Shown piece after piece: positions 22,801 to 32,967 of a DNA stretch of 64,000 nucleotides. The position numbers were made by a program, and so were the translations under genes. Every line of letters starts with the position of its first letter. Position 1 is the stretch's first letter. The stretch lies in the NCBI GenBank assembly GCA_037355855.1, contig CM074759.1, positions 4,092,001-4,156,000 of the forward strand, written 5' to 3'. The stretch comes from Pseudo-nitzschia pungens (Eukaryota > Bacillariophyta > Bacillariophyceae > Bacillariales > Bacillariaceae). The notes beneath the pieces are model-generated. The model saw only the letters and a list, made by a program, of their open reading frames with translations, searched no databases and was not told the origin of the DNA.

Positions 22801-23049
22801 GCCAAGAGTAACGGCGAGTCAAAGGAAGATGTGGATGACAACGACACAGGACCCATCATTCAGGAGGCACTGAAGAACCATACAGCTCTCGTTGACCTTC
22901 TCATTAAGAGTGGAGCAGACCAGTCTATTAAAGACAAAGAAGGGCACGTTGCATCGGACTTTGATTTCCACCCAGATACCGACGCCGAGATTCTTGCGAA
23001 AGAAGCCAGAGCTGAGAAGGTCAAGGACGCTAGCAAGAATGAACTTTGA
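19868..23049 (+). CDS. Secreted ankyrin-repeat protein with Cys-rich N-terminal domain (5 exons)
   Basis: Exons 19,868-20,054, 20,229-20,757, 20,884-21,082, 21,199-22,012 and 22,115-23,049 join in frame to 887 residues; every intron is GT-AG and every junction restores an ankyrin or domain codon. Residues 1-20 (MKFFTALLLLCTTATLGVSN) form a signal peptide. About residues 30-165 hold a Cys-rich domain (QLCLAGEEFKRCS, GTCLSLKSC, KRWNIVGD, KTCLLREPG), whose QxW-like pattern suggests a small lectin-like beta-trefoil; that is inference. The rest is about 15 ankyrin repeats (DGVTALHVASE-GGHLEMVKALLSAG type), with a charged C-terminus. Such repeats bind protein partners; a luminal or extracellular role is implied. 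Intron 4 (22,013-22,114) is 102 bp and has no stop in frame, so retention would add 34 residues. The start ATG is the first that yields the signal peptide. Confidence 0.9.
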
Positions 23050-24481
23050 TTCACAAAATATTCCTATCTTGCCACATTATCTCGGGTGTCTCTAGGAAAT
23101 AGCCATATTATTGACAATGTAGATATGGTGTTTAGAAAGAAATAGAAAATCATAATTATGAATTCTCAGATTCTGCCAATTCCTGGACCTGCGATGACTT
23201 CGAAAAAAATTCGATTGAGAGGGGTGTTCGAGGAAAACTTCAACGTATGAACTTATCACACCGAATCTACTGGTTGCAAAACTCTTCTAGTTTGAGGTTC
23301 TTCATGATAAGTCATTTGGATCAAATAATATTAATCTGAACTGTACATTGGTTAACAGAATAGGAGTCATGTTGCTCTTGCTTAGTCTGGAGATTGATTT
23401 ATTTGCTGTGTTTCCAGTGGTCAACAGCAGTTTTGAATTTGCTCCAGTGCGCCTCGTTGGTTGTTGTCTTTGGATTTCATTGGATTGCTTTTAAAGCTTT
23501 TGGCTGATCCAGTGGACTGGGTCCCTGTCAGGAGACACTGTTGCCCTGATATCGCTGCTGTTTGCTGATTGATAATATCAATTGATTGATTTATGTCTGT
23601 ACTCTTGAATATTATGAAGATATACAAGACGCTATGGACGATGCTAAGGCCCCCTGTGTAGAGAACTGTACCAGGGCTAGAGGCCTAAACCTGCACCAGT
23701 AACTGTCTACAAGGTGCTGCTGAGCTGTATGCTAAGCAGCAGGCTTAGCAACAGGCCTCTTAGCAGCAGGCTTCTAAGAAGGTACTATGGGGTGCTATCA
23801 GCTGAGTGACCGGGTCCTTGTGTAGGATTTGTACTGGTTACAGATACCTGGATAGCACCGCTTGCACACTGCTGTAGCATACAAGGTAAAGGCTGTACGG
23901 TATGTGCTATGATACTGTTACAACTACCGCCAGGTATGGTCATTGTGTAAAATACTTCATATGTAAAATAAGAGCGGTATCACATAAACCTCGTCCTCTG
24001 GGTTACTTTAGGGTAGATGACAGGCGTAATGGTCGAAAAATGCTTTATGAGATATTACTACAGTTGGGCAGACCTCTGTTTAAGCTCTTTACTGGTATGC
24101 TCGATATACTCTAATTCCTGTTAGTTTCGAAGTTATGATCTTTTTTTGATCTTTTGACTTAAGTATGGGCCTTGTGCCCCGCGCGCATGGTAGTTGCAAT
24201 AGTAATTTTTTTAATCCTGTCAGCCATGCAAGCCTCCCCAATTATTGAGTTTCTTGATAGCACAGCTCCCCATACTCTCTTTGTTCTTCAAAGGAAAAAA
24301 AAACACATCTTCGGCGTTTGCACTGTTTTCGATTCATTGCAACTACTTCTCATCCTTGTGAGCACCACAGCACCTCAGCACCTCTACTGTTACACAAACA
24401 AATCAATACACAAGGATGCCGGTCAATCCACAGCAGCAAAGTGCTCACAAATTAGAGCATTATAGCAAGCAAAACAACAAC
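23050..24481. other. 3' flank and dispersed repeats, no supported gene
   Basis: Contains a short GCAGCAGGCTTAGCAACAGGC-like repetition (23,730-23,780) and R1-related blocks: 23,820-23,870 resembles 4,945-4,980, and 23,965-24,010 is the reverse complement of 52,499-52,545. Nothing here looks like a conserved protein. Confidence 0.55.
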
Positions 24482-24853
24482 ATGCCGAGAGGAATAAAAC
24501 GGTGGCATCCCTATTGTGATTTCCGGGATCACAGCTCTTTCAAAGAGTGGGAGAAACTAGAGATCTGCAAGGAATATCTATCCAAGAAAGCCAAAGAAGG
24601 ATGCATGTGTTTAAGAAAAAGAAGAGAACTCCCCTGTCATTGTCTTGGAATATTACAAGGAGAAAGGAACAGTTTGAGGGACGCCGTCACCCAATACATG
24701 GTGGAAAACTTAAGGAAAAAGAGATACTTAAAAGAAGACTCCTGTGGATTTGAACTTAACGTTATTATGGACAACTGTCAACGACAGAACAAGAATAACA
24801 TGGTACTGCAACTGGCATTGCTTCTAGTTGAAGCCAGGAGCGGTCAGAAATAG
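24482..24853 (+). CDS. Hypothetical protein, probable 5' exon of a gene split by the retroelement nest
   Basis: MPRGIKRWHPYCDFRDHSSF start, 123 residues, Cys- and Lys-rich (KEGCMCLRKRRELPCHCLG), amphipathic end (NNMVLQLALLLVEARSGQK). No family recognised. The retroelement nest begins 85 bp after its stop. If a GT at about 24,841 (after GCCAGGAGCG) is used as donor and the AG at 50,821-50,822 as acceptor, phases match and the protein continues into the downstream half. The donor GTCAGA is weak, so the join is a hypothesis; alternatively this is an independent short ORF. Confidence 0.45.
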   Translation: MPRGIKRWHPYCDFRDHSSFKEWEKLEICKEYLSKKAKEGCMCLRKRRELPCHCLGILQGERNSLRDAVTQYMVENLRKKRYLKEDSCGFELNVIMDNCQRQNKNNMVLQLALLLVEARSGQK

Positions 24854-24938
24854 AAAAACGCGCACAATGCACGGCACTGTTAACTTTTTCAAAATGATAC
24901 GAACTTACCATACATATCCTACATATTATTGTATTACG

Positions 24939-25892
24939 ATGGCAACAGGCTGGGCATGGTGTCCATCTTATCACTTCTTTGTCCCTGCAGCTGGTTTCTC
25001 TTGTGGGTTTTGCTTTTGTGGATGACACAGATTTGTTTTGTGCTGGCTCTGATTCCTCAACATCTGGTGAGGACTTGGCTGTTGACTTTCAGGAAGCCCT
25101 TGACAGATGGGCTGGTGGCATTATTGCAACTGGAGGTGCTATTGAACCTGCCAAATCCTTCTGTTATTTGATTGATTTCAAATGGACTGGCTCTGGTTGG
25201 GACTATCGCTCTATTGCTGACATGCCTGGGGACTTCACGGTTGCTGACAAGCTTGGCAATCGCGCTACCCTGGATCATTTTGAAGTTGACCATGCTGACA
25301 AGACCCTTGGGGTTTTTATCTCCATGGATGGCAATGAGGAAGCCCAGATTGATCACATGAAGGCCCAGTCTCAGTCTTTTGGGTCTCAACTCAAGGCTTC
25401 CAAGTGTGAGAAGAGGGCTTCCCTCTACACCTTCAAATATTCTTTCATGAAGTCTGTTGAATATCCCATGCCTGTCACTCAACTTGATGAGGCAACCTGG
25501 ACAAAGATTCTAACCCCAGCCCTTGTTCCAGTGCTGAATAAAGCAGGAATGTCCCGGACATTTCCTAGACATGTATTCTTTGGTCCCTCCCTTTATCAAG
25601 GATTTGGTATCATCCATCCATATCTTCTCTAAGAGTTCAGCCATATTGCCACTCTCTTTCAGGAATCTGTCAGGTCCTCCCAAACTGGTAGGATTCTCAG
25701 GCTAACTGCTGAAGCTCTCAGGCTTGAACTTGGGTTCCCTCTTCACCTTGGTGTTACACCCTATCATCCCTTTGCTTCATACGTTACTCCCTGCTGGTAC
25801 AAACATGTGTGGCTGTTCTTTTCTGTTCACCCTGTGAGCTTGGTTGAAGACTTCCCAGATCTTCCTCTGCTACGTTCCAATGACTGTTATCT
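24939..25892 (+). pseudogene. LINE B, RT fragment
   Basis: Begins at ATGGCAACAGGCTGGG, equivalent to the middle of LINE A RT, and encodes LVSLVGFAFVDDTDLFC (catalytic FVDD) and the following thumb/connector. A TAA at 25,630-25,632 (IHPYLL stop EFSHIA) corresponds to CAA in LINE A, a C-to-T change. The last 18 bases TTCCAATGACTGTTATCT are repeated at 44,922-44,939 where the frame resumes. Confidence 0.9.
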
Positions 25893-26300
25893 ACAATTTT
25901 GCGCCGCGCGATTTTGTCCGACGTTCCGATGTTCCAGTACTTAAAACACGTAGATTTCTACACAACTCTCCCCTTTGATATCTCACTCACTTCTAAAGCT
26001 CCTACAACAAAACCAAGCACTACACCTATTAACAGAGACCTCCCCTATCTGATTCTGCTGTTTGTTTGGCTGCTCCTTGCTTCCTTTGGTTGCTGTGGTT
26101 GCTTGTTTCCTCTGCCGGTCGGTCGATCGATTCGGCAGCAACACGCTTCGACAAGCAAAACACGAACACATAATTTTCTACAGCGCATCCAGTACTAATT
26201 TCTACAGCTGATTCTGTTTCGGTTCCGCTTTGTCTCCGAGCTCGGTTTGTTTTTCGATCAGTTTTCAAGCTACCTTATTATTTAACGCTATACAGTCTTC
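25893..26300 (+). promoter_or_regulatory. LINE A 5' end, conserved with D elements
   Basis: ACAATTTTGCGCCGCGCGATTTTGTCC, TTCCGATGTTCCAGTACT, CGTAGATTTCTACACAA, and ACATAATTTTCTACAG blocks occur in the same order in D and D'. LINEs transcribed from their own 5' end need an internal promoter there; conservation of this segment in non-coding relatives makes it the best candidate. No TATA-like box identified. Confidence 0.45.
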
Positions 26301-27600
26301 CAAGCCCCTTAAGTGATATCCACTTAACGTTCTACATTCTTCAAGGTTCCTTGCTGAGTTTCTTAAGCCTTTTCAAGTTGAAGTTGTCGAACACACACAT
26401 ACCCCCCCTTCTAGAGAGTTCCTCCGCGCTGATCCTTAAGTATTTGCAAGTTCGCGCGAGCATATCTTCTAGTTCCCTTCCTATTTTCAAGCCAATAGCC
26501 TCCTGCTTCTTAAGTACCTTTCACTTAAGAGCTACCCTGTTTCCTAGCCAAGCCCCCCAGTCCCTAAGTATTTTCGCTTAAGGCTCCCCCTACTACATCT
26601 GTTTCCAAGCCAAGACCAACCGATCCCTAAGTACCTCCTACTTAGTGCACTCTTGTTTCCAAGACTACAGCTACTATCCCCCCTTGTTTTCAAGACTACA
26701 GTTTCTCTGGTCCCTAAGTGTTCGCGGGTTACCTGATCCCTAAGTGATTTCGCTATTAAGCAACCTCAACTTGAACTTCAAGTTCGACACTGTTTTCAAG
26801 ACACAAGCCTCCCCCTGGTTTTTAGGTGTTTCTACTAAAGCCCCTGTTTTCAGGCAAGCAGCTTCCCTGGTCCCTAAGTGTTCGCGAGTTCCCTGCTCCC
26901 TCAAGTGTTTTTGCTATTAAGCACCCCCAACTTGAACTTCAAGTTTGACACTGTTTTCAAGACACAAGCCTCCCCCTGGTCCCTAGGTGTTTCGAGTACA
27001 GCCCCTGTTTTCAAGCAAGCAGCTTCCCTGGTTCCTAAGTGTTCGCGAGTTCCCTGCTCCCTCAAGTGTTTTTGCTATTAAGCACCCCCAACTTGAACTT
27101 CAAGTTTGACACTGTTTTCAAGACACAAGCCTTCCCCTGGTCCCTAGGTGTTTCTACTACAGCCCCTGTTTTCAAGCAAGCAGCTTCCCTGGTTCCTAAG
27201 TGTTCGCGAGTTCCCTGCTCCCTAAGTGTTTTCGCTATTAAGCAACCCCAACTTGAACTTCAAGTTTGACACTGTTTTCAAGACACAAGCCTTCCCCTGG
27301 TCCCTAGGTCTTCCTACTAAAGCCCCTGTTTTCAAGCAAGCAGCTGTCCTGGTCTTTAAGTGTCTTGCTCAAGGTACCTGTTTTCAAGCCAATTGCCCCT
27401 GGATACTTTTTCCATTTCCCCCCTATACGTAACTTCTACAGGGCCAAAAGTGGTACTTCTATCCATTTGCCCGCAACTCCAGACAGAACTACCAGAATTT
27501 TCCCTGTAGAATTCTACAGCAGCTCTGCTCTGATTAAGGTCCCTGTTTTCAAGCCAATTGCCCCTGGATACTGTTTCCACTTATAAGTACTCGTGAGTTT
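26300..27600 (+). repeat. LINE A 5' UTR stem-loop repeats (161-bp array)
   Basis: About five units of 161-162 bp between 26,715 and 27,360 (TTCAAGTTTGACACTGTTTTCAAGACACAAG each), preceded by degenerate units. Short inverted repeats recur: TTAAGTG-ATATC-CACTTAA at 26,309, CTTAAGT...ACTTAAG at 26,509, CTAAGTA-CCTCC-TACTTAG at 26,627. Closely similar in style to the 150-bp array of D but not the same sequence. Confidence 0.8.
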
Positions 27601-27780
27601 GAACTTCAAGTTCCCTCCTGAGCCTTTTAAGTGTGCCCTGCCATTGATATCCCCCGGTCCCTAAGTGTTCCTATTAAAGCCCCTTTTCAAGCAAGCAGCG
27701 TTCCTAATACCAGGTCTTTGATACAAGCCAGTTGTCGGATCGCTTCTACAGTCTGTTTCTACAGTCTGTTTCTACACGAT

Positions 27781-27942
27781 TTGCAGTGGTCTACTGGAGT
27801 TCCTAAAATCTGTAACTCCAGAGCACCTCTGTGGGTTTCCAACGAGACTCTTCTGGTAGTGCTCCAGTCTTTTCTTTTGGTTCCCCTGGAGTTTTTCCTT
27901 GTTCAGACCAAAACTGGACCTGTTGTTGCTGCTGTACCCTGT
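27781..27942 (+). repeat. Shared structured module, copy in LINE A 5' UTR (inverted relative to LTR elements)
   Basis: TTGCAGTGGTCTACTGGAG, TAACTCCAGAGCACCTCTG, and TGTTGTTGCTGCTGTACCCT align with the module of E1, E2 and G. In those elements it reads on the antisense strand of gag/pol; here it reads on the sense strand of the LINE. Middle part is diverged. Confidence 0.75.
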
Positions 27943-27984
27943 TTCTCAGCCTACAACCTATCAACCTATCACCTGGCATTTGCC

Positions 27985-29700
27985 CGCAACCGGTGCTTCT
28001 CCTGCCCCGGCCTTTGTCATCACCTGGTACTTCTACATCCAAGCGCGGCGAGTCTGTTGCTGCTTCTGCACTCACCTGGTGTTTCTCCTGCCCCGGCATC
28101 TGTCATCACCTGGCACCTCTACATCCTACGCGGCGTTCCTTTTGTTGCTTGGCACCTATACATCCAAAGCGGCGCTTCCTGTTGTTGCTTCTGCATTCCA
28201 TTGGTGCTTCTACTGCCCCGGCTTTTGTCATCACCTGACACTTCTACATCCAAGCGCGTGTTTTCTGCAGTTGACTTGCCCTCAACTGGTGCTCCTCCTG
28301 CCCCGGCCTTTGTCATCACCTGGCACTTCTACATCCAAGCGCGGCGTGTCTGTTGCTGCTTCTGCACTCACCTGGTGTCTCTACTGCCCCGGCTTTTGTT
28401 ATAACCTGGCAACTCTACATCCTATGCGGCGTTCCTTTTGTTGCTTGGCACCTATACATCCAACGCGGCGCTTCCTGTTGTTGCTTCTGCATTCCATTGG
28501 TGCTTCTCCTGCCCCGGCATTTGTCATCACCTGGCACTTCTACATCCAAGCGGCGTGTCTGTTGTTGCTCCTGCACCCAGTTGGTTGCTTTTCTGCTGTC
28601 TCATCATCAGGCTGTTCTGTACCCAAGTGGTGTTTCTGTTTTTGCTTCTGCATTCACCTGGTGCTTCTCCTGCCCCGGCCGTTGCTATCACCTGGCACCT
28701 CTATATTAGGCTTTCTGCTGTTGCTTCTGCTTTCAACCGGTGCTTCTACTGCCCCGGCCTCTGTCACCACTCGGTATTTCTGCACCCACGCGGCGCCTCT
28801 GTTGCTGCTTCGGCTCTCCACTGGTGATTCTACTGCCCCGGCTTTTGTCATCACCTGGCTTCTCGCATTTGTCATCACCTGGCACTTCTACATCCAAGCG
28901 GCGTGACTGTTGTTGCTCCTGCCCCCTGCTGGTTGCTCTTCTGCTGTGGCTTTTCAGCATTCAAGTGGCCTTTCTGTTGTTGCTTCTGCACTCAACAGGT
29001 GTTTCTACTGCCCCGGCCTTTGTCATCACCTGGCATTTCTTCAACCAAGCGGAGGTTCTGTTTGTTGCTTCTGCATTCAACTCGTGCTTCTACTGCCCCG
29101 GCTTTTGTCATCATCAGGCATTTCTGCACACAAGTGGCGATTCTGTTGTTGCTTCTGCATTCAACTGGTGCTTCTACTGCCCCGGCTGTTGTTATCAACA
29201 GGCATTTCTGCACCCAAGTGGCGCTTCTGTTGTTGCTTCTGCATTCAACTGGTGCTTCTACTGCCCCGGCCTCTGTCATCGCCTGGTATTATCCACGCGG
29301 CGTTTGATATCAACTGGCATCTCTACATCCAACGCGGCGTTTCTGTTGTTGATTCTGCTCTCCACTGGAGGTTTTCTGCTATTGATCTGCCCTCCATCGG
29401 TGCTTCTCCTGCCCCGGCATCTGTCATCACCTGGCACTTCTACATCCAAGCGGCGTGTCTGTTGTTGCTCCTGCACCCAGCATTTCGGCACCCAAGTGGC
29501 GTTTCTGTTGTTGCTTCTGCACTCCACTGGAGGTTTTCTACTGTTGAATTGCCCTCAACCGGTGCTCCTCCTGCCCTGGCATCTGTCATCACCTGGCACT
29601 TCTACATCCAAGCGGCGTGTCTGTTGTTGCTCCTGCAACCAGTTAATTGCGCTTCTGCTGTGGCTTTTCAACATCCCAGTGGCGTTTCTGTGGTTGCTTC
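27985..29700 (+). repeat. 84-bp minisatellite in LINE A 5' UTR (about 20 units)
   Basis: Unit: CTTCTACTGCCCCGGCTTTT, GTCATCACCTGGCACTTCTA, CATCCAAGCGGCG, then TGTTGTTGCTTCTGCATTCA. Spacing is exactly 84 bp in the best part (29,087, 29,171, 29,255). As 84 is 28 codons, all three forward frames stay open for hundreds of codons (for example 28,910-30,211). I do not call those frames genes. Confidence 0.88.
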
Positions 29701-29811
29701 TGCATTCAACTGGTGTTATCACCTGGCATCTTTACCTCCAACGCGGCCCCTTTGTTGTTCCTTCTGCCCTCAGCTGGTGTCTCTGCACTCAGCTGCTCCA
29801 CTTCTGGTACA

Positions 29812-32800
29812 ATGCCTCCCCCTCCTAATAAGGGGTGGCCCACCTCCCAGGCTGCTTCCCGGAAGAAAAGATCTTCCACGCCTCCTTCTTCTGCTAGGTC
29901 TGCCTCTGGGGCTCGGTCTAACAAGCGCCCCTTTGTGCAACAGACCCCTCCAAGACAGTCTAGTGCCAACTCTGCTCTTACTACTCCCTCTCCTGCTCTT
30001 GATACCAGATCATCCTCTTCTTCAGCCTCATCAGCCTCTGCATCCTCTATGCATGGGTCTTCTGTTGATGATATGTCTTCATCTTCTTCTGTGTCCTCTT
30101 CTGCAGGTGTGCTTTCTGATGTTGATATGCTTGACACTGAATCTGCACCAGGGGAATCTGCACCAGGGGATTCCTTGCAGTCTTCTTCTCTGTCAGCAGC
30201 TTCTCAGTTAGGCTCCCAGGAGCCAGGTCCTCCGCCGTCAGGTACTCTGTCAGGCTCTCAGTCGTCAGGTACTCTGCTGTCAGACCCCAAGCTGATAGGC
30301 TCCCAGGAGTCAGGCTCCCAGTCCTCAGGCTCCCAGCAGCCAGGCTCCAAACCGTCAGGCTCCCAGCAACCAGGCTCCCAGCAGCCAGGATCCAAGCAGG
30401 TAGGCTCCCAGCTGCCAGGCCAACAGACGTCCAGACACAAAACAACGGGTTCTGTGACCTCAGGCAAGGTCCCTGCTTCATCTATCCTCAAGCAATCTAC
30501 TCTTGCCTTTTCCTCTGCCCAGAAGTCTGATCCCTCTCAGCAGAAAGCACGCCAATCCCAATGCCAGGAGGCTCTGGCTGCTGCAAACAGGGCTCATTCT
30601 GCTTCCTTCTTCTGGTGTTTTTATGGTAAGGGTCCCTGTTCTGGCAAGTCTCCTATACCTTCAGCAATTCGTGCCTTTCGCAAATCTCCAACAGGTAACC
30701 GGTTATGGGCTGGGTGTCCAAGCCCTACACACTTCTTCAGCAAGAAGGAGGGTAAAGACAAGAAATCCATCCATGATATTTGCCAGACTGCCATCCCTCC
30801 TGTTTATGCTCAGGTTTTTCCGGACACTCCTGATTGGCGCAATGCCTCTGTAGCTTCCTTGGCTTCTCTTGCCTCTGCTTGCTTTCAAGGCTCTGCCCCA
30901 GCCTGTACCAAGCACCCATCTGGCCAGGCTCTGAAGAAATGTTTTATTGGTTTGGTCAAGATGTCTCCTGAGTGTTTTGATGACCTGTATTGTGAAGGCA
31001 ACCTTTTGCCTAGCACTGAAGGCAAAGTATGGTGGGCAGCCAATCAGGTGCTTGGCTCTCACTGGCATTTCAAGAAGCGCCCTCCTACACCTGCGCCACC
31101 TGTGGCTGATGATGCTTCCACTTCCAAATCTTCCACTACCAAATCAGTGTCCTTTCTTCCTGGTGGTGGTGATGCTACTGTCTTGTCCTCTTCTGCTGGG
31201 CATTTCCTCCAACGCCGAGGGGTTTGCTCAAGTGATTCCCGAGCTCCAGTGGATGTCACTGCTGGCACCAAGTGTTCCCATAGTTCTTTTGTCACTCTGT
31301 CCCTTCCAAGGTTGATGTCACAACGCCCTGGGGAACTGTATGATGAACTGCTCAAGTCTCTCACGGAAGCTTTGGATCTCCTTTGGACTGTTGACAAGCG
31401 CCTGGTGTTGTATGTCTTTCCCTCAAGAGCCCGACTCAACCCCAAGGCCAAGCCTGTTACCAAGCTTTGGACTACACTTCCTGACAGGAAAACCTTGGAA
31501 TTGTATGTTGCTCAGCTCTGGCTTCGCAGTAGAACTGCTCCTCACCTACGCTTCTTTGTGGGACACAGTGTTTCCCTGGAGACTCTCTTTTCTGTCCAGT
31601 TGCTCCAGAGGCTCAGAGACCGTGACATGGACCTGAAGTTTGACCACATACAGGCCCCAGTCATTGTCACCTGTGGTTTTCTTCTTGGATCCTACATGCA
31701 GAGTTTTGATCTTGACCACTACAACGAATTGCTTCAGACTCATCCCAGGTTTCAGGCATGTCCTATTGCTGTTATCAGGAAGAATATCAGCCTTGACAAC
31801 TCCAGAACTCCTGATCCCAATCCGGTTCTGGCTGCTCATGTTTTATGTGATGCTACAAAGCGCGCCCAAACTGTTAAGCTCCTCAAAGCCCAGTTCAATC
31901 GGTGCAAACCTTCTGACATTGCCTCTCTCCCTGATGGTAAATTCTACAAGTTTATTGAGACCGCTACCAATCCTTCTGACAGACCTCTTCCCCCCTCCAA
32001 GCTCAAGACTGTTCGCCAGGCTAAGCACCGCCAAGCCAAATTTATTGAGAGCCATGAAACTGCTCCTGTTCTGGGGGTCGTTGATCTTGATCTTCCTGTT
32101 GACTTGGGCCAAGGGCTGGGTTTGAAGACACTGCGCAGTGTGCTTCTGGGCATCAGAACCCGTGACAATTGGTCATGGCCTCTTTTTCTTTCTGTTGATA
32201 CCAGTTCATACCGAGGCGAGATCCTTGCTTTGTACAACATCACTACCAAGGCTGAAGCCATGGCCATGCTGTCTTTCCTGCCTATTTTTCTGGAAGCTCA
32301 GTATGGTTCTTGTGTTAGACAATGGTTCTCTTCTGAATGCTTGACTGAAATGGAAGCTTACCATTGGGATGCTGCTGTCAATTGTGTTGTGGAAACTGCA
32401 CCTGCTGCAGATCCAATGCAGGATGACTCTCTTCCCTTTTTTGGTGATGGGGATGCAAGAGATTGGGAACTTGTTGATGATGACTTGTCAGTTGACCTTG
32501 CCCCAGACCTCACTTTTGATCTGGATTTGCACTTTAACCTCCAAGCCCGTGCTGACAGTGGTGGTGGAGGCTTTGATGACTCCCAATCCATGGATACTTT
32601 AGCGACCGGCACTTCCAATCTCACTGATGTCCAGGCTTCACCGCCTGCCAGTGTTGCTCCTTCTGGAGGTGATTCTCCCAATGCTGCCAAGACTGATGCC
32701 TCCCCTGGTGTCTCTCCTGATGTCCCCCCTGCAGTTCCTGATCCTCCCAATAATGCCATGGCTGATGACTTCCCTGTGGCCTCTCCTGATGCCTCAACTG

Positions 32801-32967
32801 ATGAAGATGCAGCCTCTGCATTGAGGCTTGGAGTTGCTGCCATTGCATTCTCCTCCAGCCATGATGCTAGTGTCAGTGATTTGAGCCATGCCAATGTCTC
32901 CACCAAATCAGCTCCGGCAACAATTCCTTCTGGGCGACAGACTCGGTTTCCTTCTGATCATGGTTAG
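29812..32967 (+). CDS. LINE A ORF1, 1,051-residue protein of unknown fold
   Basis: ATG at 29,812 is the first after the minisatellite (the open frame extends into it). Residues 1-130 are Ser/Pro-rich; 130-210 are Ser-Gly-Gln/Pro-Gly-Ser repeats (SGSQQPGSKP style). A globular part follows with SASFFWCFYGKGPCSGKSPIP, GNRLWAGCPSPTHFF, FIGLVKMSPECFDDLYCEGN, and later VIVTCGFLLGSYMQSFDLDH and LGIRTRDNWSWPLFLSVD. The C-terminus is acidic and Ala/Pro-rich. By position it should be the nucleic-acid-binding ORF1 protein, but no zinc knuckle, RRM or coiled coil is evident and it is about three times the usual ORF1 length. The reading frame is intact. Its stop overlaps the ORF2 start (ATGGTTAG). Confidence 0.8.
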   Translation: MPPPPNKGWPTSQAASRKKRSSTPPSSARSASGARSNKRPFVQQTPPRQSSANSALTTPSPALDTRSSSSSASSASASSMHGSSVDDMSSSSSVSSSAGVLSDVDMLDTESAPGESAPGDSLQSSSLSAASQLGSQEPGPPPSGTLSGSQSSGTLLSDPKLIGSQESGSQSSGSQQPGSKPSGSQQPGSQQPGSKQVGSQLPGQQTSRHKTTGSVTSGKVPASSILKQSTLAFSSAQKSDPSQQKARQSQCQEALAAANRAHSASFFWCFYGKGPCSGKSPIPSAIRAFRKSPTGNRLWAGCPSPTHFFSKKEGKDKKSIHDICQTAIPPVYAQVFPDTPDWRNASVASLASLASACFQGSAPACTKHPSGQALKKCFIGLVKMSPECFDDLYCEGNLLPSTEGKVWWAANQVLGSHWHFKKRPPTPAPPVADDASTSKSSTTKSVSFLPGGGDATVLSSSAGHFLQRRGVCSSDSRAPVDVTAGTKCSHSSFVTLSLPRLMSQRPGELYDELLKSLTEALDLLWTVDKRLVLYVFPSRARLNPKAKPVTKLWTTLPDRKTLELYVAQLWLRSRTAPHLRFFVGHSVSLETLFSVQLLQRLRDRDMDLKFDHIQAPVIVTCGFLLGSYMQSFDLDHYNELLQTHPRFQACPIAVIRKNISLDNSRTPDPNPVLAAHVLCDATKRAQTVKLLKAQFNRCKPSDIASLPDGKFYKFIETATNPSDRPLPPSKLKTVRQAKHRQAKFIESHETAPVLGVVDLDLPVDLGQGLGLKTLRSVLLGIRTRDNWSWPLFLSVDTSSYRGEILALYNITTKAEAMAMLSFLPIFLEAQYGSCVRQWFSSECLTEMEAYHWDAAVNCVVETAPAADPMQDDSLPFFGDGDARDWELVDDDLSVDLAPDLTFDLDLHFNLQARADSGGGGFDDSQSMDTLATGTSNLTDVQASPPASVAPSGGDSPNAAKTDASPGVSPDVPPAVPDPPNNAMADDFPVASPDASTDEDAASALRLGVAAIAFSSSHDASVSDLSHANVSTKSAPATIPSGRQTRFPSDHG

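Noticed and set aside
27630..29828. Several long plus-strand ORFs (28,353-28,709; 27,899-28,906; 28,740-29,828; 28,910-30,211)
   Set aside because: They are the three frames of one 84-bp minisatellite; no frame is favoured and none resembles a protein outside the repeat.
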